From NCBI RefSeq assembly GCF_014211915.1, contig NZ_CP060039.1:1612001-1676000 (forward strand): a stretch of 64,000 nt of DNA, written 5' to 3'. The notes under the pieces were generated by a model. The model ran no database searches, was not told the DNA's origin, and worked only from the letters and a program-made list of their open reading frames with translations. This DNA comes from Burkholderia cenocepacia (lineage in GTDB: Bacteria; Pseudomonadota; Gammaproteobacteria; Burkholderiales; Burkholderiaceae). The translations under genes and the position numbers were made by a program. This document shows, in pieces, positions 37,676-47,825 of this stretch (position 1 is its first letter; each line of letters starts with the position of its first letter).

Positions 37676-37697
37676 TGCCTGAAATTCGTCGCATTCC

Positions 37698-38804
37698 ATG
37701 ACCGTAAAGCTCACAATCGATTGCATGGGAGGCGACCACGGCCCGTCCGTGACCGTTCCCGCGGCAGTCAAGTTCGTCCGCGCGCATCCCGATGCGCACC
37801 TGATGCTCGTCGGCATCGAAAGCGCGATTCGCGCTCAGCTGAAGAAGCTGAAAGCCCTCGACGATCCCGCGTTGACCATCGTGCCCGCCACCGAAGTCGT
37901 GGCGATGGACGATCCTGTCGAAGTGGCGCTGCGCAAGAAGAAGGATTCTTCGATGCGCGTCGCGCTCAACCACGTCAAGGAAGGCGCGGCGCAGGCCTGC
38001 ATCTCCGCCGGCAATACCGGCGCGCTGATGGCGGTTTCCCGTTACGTACTCAAGACGCTGCCCGGCATCGAGCGGCCCGCGATCGCGTTCGCGCTGCCGA
38101 ACCCGACCGGCTACACGATGATGCTGGACCTCGGCGCGAACGTCGACTGCGAGCCGCAGCACCTGCTGCAGTTCGCGGAGATGGGGCACGCGCTCGTGGC
38201 CGCGCTCGAAGGCAAGGAGCGCCCGACGATCGGCCTGCTGAACATCGGCGAAGAGGTCATCAAGGGCAACGAGACGATCAAGCGCGCAGGCGAGCTGCTG
38301 CGCGCCAGCACGCTCAATTTCCGCGGCAACGTGGAAGGCAACGACATCTACAAGGGCACCGTCGATGTGATCGTGTGCGATGGCTTCGTCGGCAACGTCG
38401 CGCTGAAGACGTCGGAAGGGCTCGCGCAGATGCTGTCGGACATCATCCGCGAGGAGTTCGGCCGCTCGCTGATGTCGAAGCTGATGGCGCTGCTCGCGCT
38501 GCCCGTGCTGATGCGTTTCAAGAAGCGCGTCGACCACCGCCAGTACAACGGCGCGGCGCTGCTGGGGCTGAAGAGCCTCGTGATCAAGAGCCACGGGTCG
38601 GCCGACGCCTACGCGTTTGAGTGGGCGATCAAACGCGGGTATGATGCCGTCAAAAACGGGGTGCTGGAGCGCCTCGCGCGCGCGATGGCGGATAATTCAG
38701 TGTCGCTCGGCGACGGCGAACACGACGCGGGCGGCGCGGGCCAGGCAAGCCCGGCCGCAGGCCATCACGCCGAACCTTCCGCTGCGCAATCCTCTAAAGC
38801 ATAA
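37698..38804 (+). CDS. plsX: Phosphate acyltransferase PlsX
   Basis: 368 residues. Converts acyl-ACP to acyl-phosphate for phospholipid synthesis. Starts with [18 protein letters not shown] and carries [16 protein letters not shown] and [20 protein letters not shown], family signatures. A 30-residue Ala/Gly/His-rich tail extends the C terminus. Its stop is immediately followed by the fabH ATG. Confidence 0.96.
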   Translation: MTVKLTIDCMGGDHGPSVTVPAAVKFVRAHPDAHLMLVGIESAIRAQLKKLKALDDPALTIVPATEVVAMDDPVEVALRKKKDSSMRVALNHVKEGAAQACISAGNTGALMAVSRYVLKTLPGIERPAIAFALPNPTGYTMMLDLGANVDCEPQHLLQFAEMGHALVAALEGKERPTIGLLNIGEEVIKGNETIKRAGELLRASTLNFRGNVEGNDIYKGTVDVIVCDGFVGNVALKTSEGLAQMLSDIIREEFGRSLMSKLMALLALPVLMRFKKRVDHRQYNGAALLGLKSLVIKSHGSADAYAFEWAIKRGYDAVKNGVLERLARAMADNSVSLGDGEHDAGGAGQASPAAGHHAEPSAAQSSKA

Positions 38805-39794
38805 ATGGCCCAATCGACTCTCTACTCCCGCGTGCTCGGCACGGGCAGCTACCTGCCGCCCGACCGCGTCACGAACCAGCAGCTGACCGATCGTCTTGCG
38901 AAGGAAGGCATCGAGACGAGCGATGAATGGATCGTGGCGCGCACGGGCATCCATGCGCGCCATTTCGCCGCACCGGACGTCACGACGAGCGATCTCGCGC
39001 TCGAGGCGTCGCGTCGTGCGATCGAAGCGGCCGGTGTCGATCCGCAGTCGATCGACCTGATCATCGTCGCGACTTCGACACCCGATTTCGTGTTTCCGAG
39101 CACCGCGTGCCTGCTGCAGAACAAGCTCGGCATCAAGAACGGCGGCGCGGCATTCGACGTGCAGGCCGTGTGTTCGGGCTTCGCATACGCGATGGCGACG
39201 GCCGACAGCTTCATCCGCAGCGGCCAGCACCGCACCGCGCTGATCGTCGGCGCGGAGACGTTCTCGCGCATTCTCGACTTCAAGGACCGCACGACCTGCG
39301 TGCTGTTCGGCGACGGCGCGGGCGCGGTGATCTTGTCCGCGTCGGAAGAGCCGGGCGTGCTCGGCAGCGCGCTGCACGCGGACGGCAGCTACTCGAACAT
39401 CCTGTGCACGCCGGGCAACGTCAATCGCGGCGTGATCGACGGCAGCGCGTTCCTGCACATGGACGGGCAGGCCGTGTTCAAGCTCGCGGTCAACGTGCTC
39501 GAAAAGGTCGCGATCGAGGCGCTCGCGAAGGCGAATCTCGCGCCCGAGCAAATCGACTGGCTGATTCCGCACCAGGCCAACATCCGCATCATGACCAGCA
39601 CCTGCCGCAAGCTCGGCCTGCCGCAGGAGCGCATGGTCGTGACGGTCGACCAGCACGGCAACACGTCGGCTGCGTCGATCCCGCTGGCGCTCGACGCCGC
39701 GGTGCGCGACGGCCGTATCCAGCGTGGCCAGCACGTGCTGATCGAAGGCGTCGGCGGCGGCTTCACCTGGGGCGCGTCGGTCTTCCGCTTCTGA
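38805..39794 (+). CDS. fabH: Beta-ketoacyl-ACP synthase III
   Basis: 329 residues. Starts fatty acid synthesis by condensing acetyl-CoA with malonyl-ACP. Catalytic Cys123 (QAVCSGF), His256 (IPHQAN) and Asn286 (HGNTSA) are all present. Abuts plsX with no gap. Confidence 0.97.
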   Translation: MAQSTLYSRVLGTGSYLPPDRVTNQQLTDRLAKEGIETSDEWIVARTGIHARHFAAPDVTTSDLALEASRRAIEAAGVDPQSIDLIIVATSTPDFVFPSTACLLQNKLGIKNGGAAFDVQAVCSGFAYAMATADSFIRSGQHRTALIVGAETFSRILDFKDRTTCVLFGDGAGAVILSASEEPGVLGSALHADGSYSNILCTPGNVNRGVIDGSAFLHMDGQAVFKLAVNVLEKVAIEALAKANLAPEQIDWLIPHQANIRIMTSTCRKLGLPQERMVVTVDQHGNTSAASIPLALDAAVRDGRIQRGQHVLIEGVGGGFTWGASVFRF

Positions 39795-39876
39795 TCCGCG
39801 GCGCGCATTGCCGCGCGCGGGTCCCATCGGCGCGCCGTTCGTGCGCGCCGTCCGAATCGATTCAATTGGGGACGAT

Positions 39877-40809
39877 ATGAAATTTGCATTCGTTTTTCCG
39901 GGGCAGGGTTCGCAGGCGATCGGAATGCTCGACGCATTCGCCGATCTGGCCGTCGTGCGCGAGACGCTCCAGGAAGCATCCGATGCACTCAATCAGGATC
40001 TCGGCAAGCTGATCGCCGAAGGCCCGGCCGAAGAGCTGAACCTGACCACCAACACGCAGCCCGTGATGCTGGCCGCGGCGTACGCGTGCTACCGCGCGTG
40101 GCAGCAGGCAGGCGGCCCGGCGCCGTCGATCGTCGCCGGCCACAGCCTCGGTGAATACACGGCGCTCGTCGCGGCCGGCGCGCTCGCGTTCAAGGACGCG
40201 GTGCCGCTCGTGCGCTTCCGCGCGCAGGCCATGCAGACGGCCGTGCCGGTGGGCCAGGGCGGCATGGCCGCGATCCTGGGCCTCGACGACGAAACGGTAC
40301 GCGCGGTATGCGCCGAAGCCGCGGAAGCAGGCGTCGTCGAAGCGGTGAACTTCAATGCGCCCGCGCAGGTCGTGATCGCAGGCAGCAAGGCTGCGGTCGA
40401 AAAGGCATGCGAAATCGCGAAGGCGAAGGGCGCGAAGCGCGCGCTGCCGCTGCCGGTGTCGGCGCCGTTCCATTCGTCGCTGCTCAAGCCGGCGTCGGAT
40501 CAGTTGCGCGACTATCTCGCGAACGTCGACGTGAAGGCGCCGCAGATTCCGGTCGTCAACAACATCGACGTCGCCGTGGTCAGCGATCCGGCCGCGATCA
40601 AGGATGCGCTGGTGCGCCAGGCCGCGGGCCCGGTGCGCTGGGTCGAGTGCGTGCGGCACATCGCCGGCACGGGCGTCACGCACGTGATCGAATGCGGTCC
40701 GGGCAAGGTGCTCGCCGGCCTGACGAAGCGCATCGACGGCAATCTGGTCGGCGCCTCGGTGTTCGATCCGGCTTCGCTCGACGAAGCGCTCAAGCTCGCG
40801 ACCGCCTGA
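39877..40809 (+). CDS. fabD: Malonyl-CoA-ACP transacylase
   Basis: 310 residues. Loads malonyl onto ACP. FAFVFPGQGSQAIGM at the start, nucleophile Ser90 in GHSLGE, His199 in SAPFHSSL. The ATG at 39877 fits the family; an open stretch upstream lacks similarity. Confidence 0.97.
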   Translation: MKFAFVFPGQGSQAIGMLDAFADLAVVRETLQEASDALNQDLGKLIAEGPAEELNLTTNTQPVMLAAAYACYRAWQQAGGPAPSIVAGHSLGEYTALVAAGALAFKDAVPLVRFRAQAMQTAVPVGQGGMAAILGLDDETVRAVCAEAAEAGVVEAVNFNAPAQVVIAGSKAAVEKACEIAKAKGAKRALPLPVSAPFHSSLLKPASDQLRDYLANVDVKAPQIPVVNNIDVAVVSDPAAIKDALVRQAAGPVRWVECVRHIAGTGVTHVIECGPGKVLAGLTKRIDGNLVGASVFDPASLDEALKLATA

Positions 40810-40845
40810 CGCGGCGCCTTTTCCCAAGCAACGGATATTCGATTC

Positions 40846-41595
40846 ATGGACAAGACTCTCGATAAACAGGTTGCGATCGTGACCGGCGCGTCGCGCGGCA
40901 TCGGCCGTTCGATCGCCCTCGAACTCGCGCGCCTGGGCGCGACGGTGATCGGCACGGCGACGAGCGAATCGGGCGCCGCCGCGATCACCGCGGCGTTCGC
41001 GGAAGCGGGCGTCACGGGCCGCGGCGCGGTGCTGAACGTCAACGACGCGGCCGCCGCCGAGGCGCTGATCGATGCGACCGTGAAAGAATTCGGCGCGCTG
41101 AACGTGCTCGTCAACAACGCGGGCATCACGCAGGACCAGCTCGCGATGCGGATGAAGGACGAGGACTGGGACGCGGTGATCGACACCAACCTGAAGTCGG
41201 TGTTCCGTCTGTCGCGCGCGGTGCTGCGCCCGATGATGAAGGCGCGCGGCGGCCGTATCATCAACATCACGTCGGTGGTCGGCTCGGCCGGCAATCCGGG
41301 TCAGGTCAACTACGCGGCCGCGAAGGCCGGCGTCGCGGGCATGACGCGTGCGCTCGCGCGTGAAATCGGCAGCCGCGGCATCACGGTGAACTGCGTGGCG
41401 CCGGGCTTCATCGATACCGACATGACGAAGACGCTGCCGGAAGAACAGCAGGCCGCGCTCAAGACCCAGATTCCGCTCGGCCGCCTCGGCAGCCCGGAGG
41501 ACATCGCCCATGCCGTCGCGTTCCTCGCATCGCCGCAGGCCGGTTACATCACCGGCACGACGCTGCACGTGAACGGCGGCATGTACATGTCGTAA
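40846..41595 (+). CDS. fabG: 3-oxoacyl-ACP reductase FabG
   Basis: 249 residues, short-chain dehydrogenase. NADPH loop TGASRGIG (13-20), NNAG, and the active-site Ser143, Tyr156 and Lys160 (YAAAK). Reduces 3-oxoacyl-ACP in each elongation cycle. Confidence 0.97.
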   Translation: MDKTLDKQVAIVTGASRGIGRSIALELARLGATVIGTATSESGAAAITAAFAEAGVTGRGAVLNVNDAAAAEALIDATVKEFGALNVLVNNAGITQDQLAMRMKDEDWDAVIDTNLKSVFRLSRAVLRPMMKARGGRIINITSVVGSAGNPGQVNYAAAKAGVAGMTRALAREIGSRGITVNCVAPGFIDTDMTKTLPEEQQAALKTQIPLGRLGSPEDIAHAVAFLASPQAGYITGTTLHVNGGMYMS

Positions 41596-41646
41596 CGGTT
41601 TTCGTTTACCATCCGCGCCGTATCCCGTTTTTCAGGCGGACCGGCG

Positions 41647-41663
41647 CTTGATCGACCATCAAG
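41647..41663. promoter_or_regulatory. Inverted repeat CTTGAT-CGACC-ATCAAG upstream of acpP
   Basis: Perfect 6-bp arms separated by 5 bp, 77 bp before the acpP ATG, in the fabG-acpP gap. A TAAAAT at about 41694-41699 may be a -10 box. A repressor site for fatty acid genes is possible but unproven; a small RNA hairpin is the alternative. Confidence 0.4.
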
Positions 41664-41739
41664 CCAACGCGCGTTTTGGCGTCAGCAAACCTGATAAAAT
41701 GCGCGCACTTGTAAATCTGAACTTTCCCTCGGAGGGGTA

Positions 41740-41979
41740 ATGGACAACATCGAACAACGTGTCAAGAAGATCGTCGCTGAGCAACTGGGCGTCGCGGAAG
41801 CCGAGATCAAGAACGAGGCTTCGTTCGTGAACGACCTGGGCGCGGACTCGCTCGACACGGTCGAACTGGTGATGGCTCTGGAAGACGAGTTCGGCATGGA
41901 AATCCCGGACGAAGAAGCAGAGAAGATCACGACCGTTCAGCAAGCGATCGACTACGCTCGCGCAAACGTCAAGGCGTAA
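41740..41979 (+). CDS. acpP: Acyl carrier protein
   Basis: 79 residues, acidic. Phosphopantetheine attachment at Ser37 in [10 protein letters not shown]. Strong GGAGGGG ribosome site 4 bases before the ATG fits high expression. Confidence 0.98.
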
Positions 41980-42143
41980 GCGCCTTTCGCGCTTGTCCGC
42001 CACGTCGCCGCGATCTTCGCGATTGACGCGCCATCCTGCCGGCTTCGCGCCGGACGGACTAACAGCCACAGGGCTCGCAGGGCTGGTTCCTGTGGCCACT
42101 GTGGCTTTTGTTTTTGTCATCCAATAATGGAAAAGAGGTTACC

Positions 42144-43376
42144 GTGAGCCGCCGTCGTGTTGTCGTTACAGGCCTGGGGCTGATTTCGCCTGTTGGCAAT
42201 AGTGTTGCCGACGGCTGGGCCAATCTCGTCGCCGGCAAGTCCGGTATCGCCACCGTCACGAAGTTCGATGCGTCGAACCTCGCGTGCCATTTCGCGGGCG
42301 AAGTGAAGGGTTTCAGCGCCGAGGAGTACATCCCGGCGAAGGAAGCCCGGAACATGGATACGTTCATCCATTACGGCATCGCCGCCGGCGTCCAGGCCAT
42401 CCGGGACAGCGGGCTGGAAGTGACCGAAGCCAACGCGGAACGCATCGGCGTGCTGGTCGGTTCCGGCATCGGCGGCCTGCCGATGATCGAAGATACGCAC
42501 CAGACCTACGTCGATCGCGGCGCGCGCCGGATCTCGCCGTTCTTCGTGCCGGGTTCGATCATCAACATGATCTCGGGTCACCTGAGCATCATGTTCGGCC
42601 TGAAGGGCCCCAACCTCGCGGCCGTCACGGCCTGCACGACCGGCCTGCACAGCATCGGCCTCGCCGCGCGGCTGATCCAGGCCGGCGACGCCGACGTGAT
42701 GGTCGCGGGCGGTGCCGAATCGACGGTGTCGCCGCTCGGCATCGGCGGGTTCGCCGCCGCGCGCGCGCTGTCGACCCGCAACGACGATCCGGCTACCGCG
42801 TCGCGTCCGTGGGACAAGGACCGCGACGGCTTCGTGCTGGGCGAGGGTTCCGGCGTGATGGTGCTCGAGGAGTACGAGGCCGCGAAGGCGCGCGGCGCGA
42901 AGATCTACGCGGAAGTCGTGGGTTTCGGCATGACGGGCGACGCGTACCACATGACCGCGCCGAACATGGACGGCCCGCGCCGCTGCATGGTCGCGGCGCT
43001 GCGCGACGCCGGCCTGAATGCCGACGAGGTGCAGTACCTGAACGCGCATGGCACGTCGACGCCGCTGGGCGACAAGAACGAGTCCGATGCGGTGAAGGCG
43101 GCCTTCGGCGAGCACGCGTACAAGATGGTGGTCAACTCGACGAAGTCGATGACGGGCCACCTGCTGGGTGGCGCGGGCGGCCTCGAATCGGTGTTCACGG
43201 TGCTGGCGCTGCACAACAACGTGTCGCCGCCGACCATCAACATCTTCAACCAGGACCCCGAGTGCGATCTCGATTACTGCGCGAACACCGCGCGTGACAT
43301 GAAGATCGACGTAGCCGTGAAGAACAATTTCGGCTTCGGCGGCACCAACGGCACGCTGGTGTTCAAGCGCGTCTGA
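42144..43376 (+). CDS. fabF: Beta-ketoacyl-ACP synthase II
   Basis: 410 residues from a GTG with GAGG just upstream. Elongating condensing enzyme; catalytic Cys164 (VTACTTG), the first His in [11 protein letters not shown] and the second in [15 protein letters not shown]. The ATG 12 codons upstream reads into the intergenic leader and is not preferred. Confidence 0.96.
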   Translation: MSRRRVVVTGLGLISPVGNSVADGWANLVAGKSGIATVTKFDASNLACHFAGEVKGFSAEEYIPAKEARNMDTFIHYGIAAGVQAIRDSGLEVTEANAERIGVLVGSGIGGLPMIEDTHQTYVDRGARRISPFFVPGSIINMISGHLSIMFGLKGPNLAAVTACTTGLHSIGLAARLIQAGDADVMVAGGAESTVSPLGIGGFAAARALSTRNDDPATASRPWDKDRDGFVLGEGSGVMVLEEYEAAKARGAKIYAEVVGFGMTGDAYHMTAPNMDGPRRCMVAALRDAGLNADEVQYLNAHGTSTPLGDKNESDAVKAAFGEHAYKMVVNSTKSMTGHLLGGAGGLESVFTVLALHNNVSPPTINIFNQDPECDLDYCANTARDMKIDVAVKNNFGFGGTNGTLVFKRV

Positions 43377-43387
43377 CGTCGAATCGC

Positions 43388-43852
43388 TTGACGAGTCCAT
43401 TCGATGCTCCGGCCGGGCGTCCGCAGCGCTTTGCGTTGCGGGCCTCGGCCGTGTCGTATCTCGTGCTGGCCGCGTTCGTCGCGTCGGCTGCCGCCTCGGC
43501 GTACCTGTTCTGGGCGCCGCGCGCGGGCGCTGCCGCCGGCGCAGGCGTGTCGGCCGCGACGGCGGCACTGCTGGCCGTATGGGCGGCGCGCGCTTGCGCC
43601 CGCCGGCTGCCGGCCGAGTTGCGGATCGATGCCTTCGGGGAGATTGCGGCGTTTGGCCGCACCGGGCGGTTGCTGGCCCGTGGCCGTGTGACGGGCCATG
43701 CGCACTGGAGCAGCCTGCTGCTGGTGCTGTCGGTCGGGCAGGGTGCCCGGCGGACCCGGCCGCTGCTGATTCCGGCCGACGCGCTCGACGCCGCGTCGTT
43801 CAGCGCGCTGTCGGTACTGGCGAGAACGGCCGGGGCGGCGGGGCGGGCATGA
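43388..43852 (+). CDS. Small membrane protein, possibly YgfX-like
   Basis: 154 residues from a TTG start, 12 bp after fabF. Two hydrophobic spans (about 20-38 and 45-65: VSYLVLAAFVASAAASAYLF and GVSAATAALLAVWAARAC), then a beta-rich soluble part and an ending LLIPADALDAASFSALSVLAR that resembles the C terminus of YgfX/CptA proteins. The assignment is weak. It is placed directly before rpoE. Confidence 0.65.
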   Translation: MTSPFDAPAGRPQRFALRASAVSYLVLAAFVASAAASAYLFWAPRAGAAAGAGVSAATAALLAVWAARACARRLPAELRIDAFGEIAAFGRTGRLLARGRVTGHAHWSSLLLVLSVGQGARRTRPLLIPADALDAASFSALSVLARTAGAAGRA

Positions 43853-43861
43853 CGGCGGTGC

Positions 43862-43878
43862 GGTTACCGACCGTAACC
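43862..43878. promoter_or_regulatory. Inverted repeat GGTTAC-CGACC-GTAACC before rpoE
   Basis: Perfect 6-bp arms, 5-bp spacer. A TACAAT at 43899-43904, 20 bp downstream, could be a -10 box for rpoE, so the repeat would lie across or just upstream of its -35 region. Confidence 0.4.
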
Positions 43879-43943
43879 AGCGGCCGGCGCCGGAACGCTA
43901 CAATAACGCTCCGCGTTGCATCCCTAGTTAACGGATTTGTCAG

Positions 43944-44543
43944 GTGAGTGAAAAAGAAATCGATCAGGCTCTGGTCGAGCGCGTACAGAAGGGCGACAAG
44001 GCGGCGTTCGAACTCCTGGTCTCCAAATACCACCGCAAGATCATTCGGCTGATCTCGCGCCTCGTGCGGGATCCCGCCGAGGTCGAGGATGTGGCCCAGG
44101 ACGCGTTCATCAAGGCGTATCGTGCGCTGCCGCAATTCCGCGGCGAATCGGCGTTCTATACGTGGTTGTACCGAATTGCCGTCAACACGGCGAAGAACTA
44201 CCTTGCGACGCAAGGCCGCCGGGCGCCGACCTCGACCGAGGCCGATGCGGAGGAAGCGGAAACTTTCTCGGACGCAGACCAACTAAGGGATATCAACACG
44301 CCTGAGTCGATGTTGATGAGCAAGCAGATTGCCGAGACGGTCAACGCTGCAATGGCTCTGCTGCCCGAGGAACTGCGCCAGGCAATCACGCTGCGCGAGA
44401 TCGAGGGCCTGAGCTACGAAGAGATCGCGGAAATGATGGGCTGTCCGATCGGGACGGTCCGGTCGCGGATCTTCCGCGCGCGCGAAGCAATCGCTGCCAA
44501 ATTGCGTCCGCTGCTCGATACGCCCGAAGGCAAGCGCTGGTAA
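43944..44543 (+). CDS. rpoE: RNA polymerase sigma factor RpoE (AlgU-type ECF)
   Basis: 199 residues, GTG start. Sigma region 2 (DKAAFELLVSKYHRKIIRLISRLVRDPAEVEDVAQDAFIKAY) and region 4 (LPEELRQAITLREIEGLSYEEIAEMMGCPIGTVRSRIFRAR). It controls the envelope stress response and is held by RseA. First gene of rpoE-rseA-rseB-mucD. Confidence 0.96.
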   Translation: MSEKEIDQALVERVQKGDKAAFELLVSKYHRKIIRLISRLVRDPAEVEDVAQDAFIKAYRALPQFRGESAFYTWLYRIAVNTAKNYLATQGRRAPTSTEADAEEAETFSDADQLRDINTPESMLMSKQIAETVNAAMALLPEELRQAITLREIEGLSYEEIAEMMGCPIGTVRSRIFRAREAIAAKLRPLLDTPEGKRW

Positions 44544-44629
44544 GCGCGACGGGCGGAACGACGCGGGTCGGGGTCTAGTTACGGATAGAGTCGTGAAGTC
44601 ACGACGGGGTGTGCAAGATGGGGAGCATC

Positions 44630-45247
44630 ATGGGGTCGGTCAATACGCAATCGCAAGCGTGCTCGCGCGGCGAGCGCCTTTCCGCGCTGGTCGACGGCGA
44701 AATGTTCGATGGCCCGGATCACGGGCAGTTTCTGGCTGAGCTCGACCGCGCGGATCGCGCCGTGTGGGCCCATTACCACCTGATCGGCGATGCGCTGCGC
44801 TCGGACGAGCTCGCGCTGTCGCCCGCGCTGAGTGTCGCGTTCACCGCGCGCATGTCGGCTGCGCTCGAAAGCGAGCCGCACCTGCTGGCACCGGCGGCCG
44901 CGCCGGTCGCGCGCAAGCTGCTGTCGCTGCGCCGCCGTGTCGTGCCGGCATTCGCGGTGGCCGCCGCGGCCGCCACGCTGACGTGGATCGTCGTCCCGCA
45001 GATGCAGACGGCCGGTGCGCCGGGCGCCGTCCAGGTTGCATCGGTGGGCGCGCCGCAGAACGGCAACCTGCAGCGCGTGACGGTTGCGCAGGCATCGGCC
45101 CAGCCGGGTCTGCAGGACGTCAACATCATTCGCGACGCCAGCCTCGACCAATACCTTGAAGCGCACCAGCAATTCGCCCAGCAGCCCGTCGTCACGGGTT
45201 CGATGCCGCTGATCCGCGCTGCCGTGACCACCACGCCAGGCCAATAA
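44630..45247 (+). CDS. rseA: Anti-sigma-E factor RseA (MucA)
   Basis: About 205 residues. N-terminal RseA domain ERLSALVDGEMFDG with the acidic helix that grips RpoE, one membrane span around 108-128 (VVPAFAVAAAAATLTWIVVP region), and a periplasmic Ala/Gln-rich part. GGGGAG precedes the ATG at 44630; in-frame starts at 44618 and 44609 are alternatives. Cleaved by regulated proteolysis to release RpoE in the family model. Confidence 0.92.
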   Translation: MGSVNTQSQACSRGERLSALVDGEMFDGPDHGQFLAELDRADRAVWAHYHLIGDALRSDELALSPALSVAFTARMSAALESEPHLLAPAAAPVARKLLSLRRRVVPAFAVAAAAATLTWIVVPQMQTAGAPGAVQVASVGAPQNGNLQRVTVAQASAQPGLQDVNIIRDASLDQYLEAHQQFAQQPVVTGSMPLIRAAVTTTPGQ

Positions 45248-45252
45248 ACCCG

Positions 45253-46305
45253 ATGCGGACATTGCAGTTGAATCACGCCATCTCCGGATGGAAGCGGCTG
45301 CCGGCCCTCCTGCTTTGCGCAGCCGCCCTGTTGTCCGTTCAATCCCTTCCCGCCAGCGCCCAGCAACCGGACGATCCCGTCGCGACCCGCAAGGGTGCCG
45401 CCGACTGGCTCGACCGCGTCCAGCAGGCGGCGCAACAGCAGAGCTACGAAGGTACGTTCGTCTACCAGCGCGGCGGGTATGTGCAGTCGTCACGCATCGC
45501 GCACGTCTCGTCCCGCGACGGCGAGTTCGAGCGGATCGAGACGCTCGACGGCAAGCCGCGCAAGCTGCTGCGGCACAACGACGAGCTGTACACGTTCGTG
45601 CCCGAGCGCAAGCTGTGCGTGGTCGAGCGCCGCCAGACGCGCGACTCGTTCCCCGCGCTGCTCGGCGCGAGCGGCGAGCACGTGATGTCCGTCTACGATG
45701 CGAAGTCGCTCGGCAAGGACCGCGTGGCCGGGATCGACGCGCAGGTCGTCGAGCTCGTGCCGAAGGATGCCTACCGTTTCACGTACAAGCTGTGGGCCGA
45801 CGCGCGCACCGGGCTGCTGCTGCGTTCGCAGACGCTCGACGCGAACGATCACGTGCTCGAACAGATCGCGTTCTCGCAATTGCAAACCGGCGGCGCGAGC
45901 GGCGACAAGGCCGCGATTGCAGCCGGCATGCGCAACCTGAGCGGCTGGACGGTCGTGCGCCCGCCGGTCGCGGCTGTCGACATGGAAGCGCAGGGCTGGC
46001 AGCTCGCGCCGAGCGTCGCCGGCTTCCAGAAGATTCGTGAAGTGCGCCGGCCGATGGCCGCGCGCGATGCGGGTGATCCGCCGATCCCGGTCGATCAGGC
46101 CGTCTTCACCGACGGCCTCGCGACGATCTCGGTCTTCATCGAGCCGGCCGAAAAGAATACGCGCAAGGAGGGCGCGGGCAGCACCGGTGCGACGCACGTT
46201 CTCGTGAAGCGCCGCGGCGACTACTGGATCACCGTGCTCGGCGAAGTGCCGCCGGCGACGTTGCAGCAGTTCGCGTCTGCCATAGAATACAAGGCTTCCA
46301 AGTAA
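45253..46305 (+). CDS. rseB: Sigma-E regulatory protein RseB (MucB)
   Basis: 350 residues. Signal peptide ALLLCAAALLSVQSLPASAQ, then a lipid-sensing LolA-like domain (QSYEGTFVYQRGGYVQSSRIAHVS) and a C-terminal domain (about 230-345). It binds RseA in the periplasm and protects it from cleavage. It starts 5 bp after rseA. Confidence 0.95.
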   Translation: MRTLQLNHAISGWKRLPALLLCAAALLSVQSLPASAQQPDDPVATRKGAADWLDRVQQAAQQQSYEGTFVYQRGGYVQSSRIAHVSSRDGEFERIETLDGKPRKLLRHNDELYTFVPERKLCVVERRQTRDSFPALLGASGEHVMSVYDAKSLGKDRVAGIDAQVVELVPKDAYRFTYKLWADARTGLLLRSQTLDANDHVLEQIAFSQLQTGGASGDKAAIAAGMRNLSGWTVVRPPVAAVDMEAQGWQLAPSVAGFQKIREVRRPMAARDAGDPPIPVDQAVFTDGLATISVFIEPAEKNTRKEGAGSTGATHVLVKRRGDYWITVLGEVPPATLQQFASAIEYKASK

Positions 46306-46321
46306 CGCTACGGCTTCCGAC

Positions 46322-47818
46322 ATGACGAAACTCACGCTGCGCAAAGTGCTCGCGGCGGCGGCGCTGTGTGCCTGCCTGCCGCTCGTCCCGCAAACCGCGG
46401 TCGCTGTCACGCCTCCGGCTGCCAGCCTTCCCGATTTCGCCGATCTGGTCGAAAAGGTCGGGCCGGCCGTCGTGAACATCCGGACCACCGCCAACGTGCC
46501 GACGAGCGGCCCGCGCGGGATGCTCCCGCCCGGCTTCGACAACGGCGACATGTCGGAATTCTTCCGGCGCTTCTTCGGCATTCCGCTGCCGCAGGCGCCC
46601 GGCAACGGCGGCGGCAACGGCAGCAACCCGAAGAACGTGCCGGCGCCGGACAACGGGCCCGACACCGAGCAGAATCGCGGCGTCGGCTCGGGCTTCATCG
46701 TGTCGGCCGACGGTTATGTGATGACCAATGCGCACGTCGTCGACGATGCCGACACCATCTACGTGACGCTGACCGACAAGCGCGAATTCAAGGCGAAGCT
46801 GATCGGCGTCGACGACCGCACGGACGTCGCGGTCGTCAAGATCCAGGCGTCGAACCTGCCGGTCGTCGCGATCGGCGATTCGAACAAGGTGCGCGTCGGC
46901 GAGTGGGTCGTCGCGATCGGTTCGCCGTTCGGCCTCGACAACACGGTCACGGCCGGTATCGTCAGCTCGAAGAGCCGCAATACGGGCGACTACCTGCCGT
47001 TCATCCAGACCGACGTCGCCGTGAACCCCGGCAACTCGGGCGGCCCGCTGATCAACATGCAAGGCGAGGTGATCGGCATCAACTCGCAGATCTACAGCCG
47101 CACCGGCGGCTTCATGGGCATTTCGTTCGCGATTCCGATTGACGAGGCGATGCGCGTGGCCGACCAGCTGAAGGCGACGGGCAAGGTCACGCGCGGCCGG
47201 ATCGCGGTGGCGATCGGCGAGGTGACGAAGGACGTGGCCGACTCGATCGGGCTGCCGAAGGCCGAAGGCGCGCTCGTCAGCAGCGTCGAGCCGGGCGGCC
47301 CGGCCGACAAGGCCGGCATCCAGCCGGGCGACATTATCCTGAAGTTCAACGGCCGTCCGGTCGATGCGGCGTCGGACCTGCCGCGCATGGTCGGCGACAC
47401 GAAGCCCGGCACGAAGGCGACGGTCAACGTGTGGCGCAAGGGTCAGGCACGCGATCTGCCGATCACGATCGCCGAGACGCCGGCCGAATCGACGGCAAAG
47501 GCCGAACAGCGCAAGAACGCGCCGCAGAAGCCGCGCCAGACCAATTCGCTCGGCCTGACGGTCAGCGACCTGACCGCGGAGCAGTTGAAGACGCTGAAGC
47601 TGAAGAACGGGGTGCAGATCGACGGCGTCGACGGCCCGGCCGCCCGTGCGGGCCTGCAGCGCGGCGACATCGTGCTGCGTGTCGGCGACACCGACATCAC
47701 GAGCGCGAAGCAGTTCGCCGACGTGACCGCGCAGCTCGATCCGCAGAAGGCGGTCGCGGTGCTCGTGCGGCGTGGCGACAACACGCAGTTCGTGCCCGTG
47801 CGGCCGCGCCAGAAGTAA
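46322..47818 (+). CDS. mucD: Periplasmic Do-type serine protease MucD/DegP
   Basis: 498 residues. Signal peptide ending around AVAVTPP. Trypsin-like domain with His138 (TNAHVV), Asp168 (DRTDVAVVK) and Ser239 (NPGNSGGPL); two PDZ domains (about 290-380 and 405-495). Cleaves misfolded periplasmic proteins and dampens RpoE signalling. Confidence 0.96.
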   Translation: MTKLTLRKVLAAAALCACLPLVPQTAVAVTPPAASLPDFADLVEKVGPAVVNIRTTANVPTSGPRGMLPPGFDNGDMSEFFRRFFGIPLPQAPGNGGGNGSNPKNVPAPDNGPDTEQNRGVGSGFIVSADGYVMTNAHVVDDADTIYVTLTDKREFKAKLIGVDDRTDVAVVKIQASNLPVVAIGDSNKVRVGEWVVAIGSPFGLDNTVTAGIVSSKSRNTGDYLPFIQTDVAVNPGNSGGPLINMQGEVIGINSQIYSRTGGFMGISFAIPIDEAMRVADQLKATGKVTRGRIAVAIGEVTKDVADSIGLPKAEGALVSSVEPGGPADKAGIQPGDIILKFNGRPVDAASDLPRMVGDTKPGTKATVNVWRKGQARDLPITIAETPAESTAKAEQRKNAPQKPRQTNSLGLTVSDLTAEQLKTLKLKNGVQIDGVDGPAARAGLQRGDIVLRVGDTDITSAKQFADVTAQLDPQKAVAVLVRRGDNTQFVPVRPRQK

Positions 47819-47825
47819 CGCGCCG

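Noticed and set aside
41663..43862. A shared regulon from the common CGACC centre of the rpoE and acpP palindromes
   Set aside because: Arm sequences differ completely (GGTTAC versus CTTGAT), so the shared centre is probably chance.
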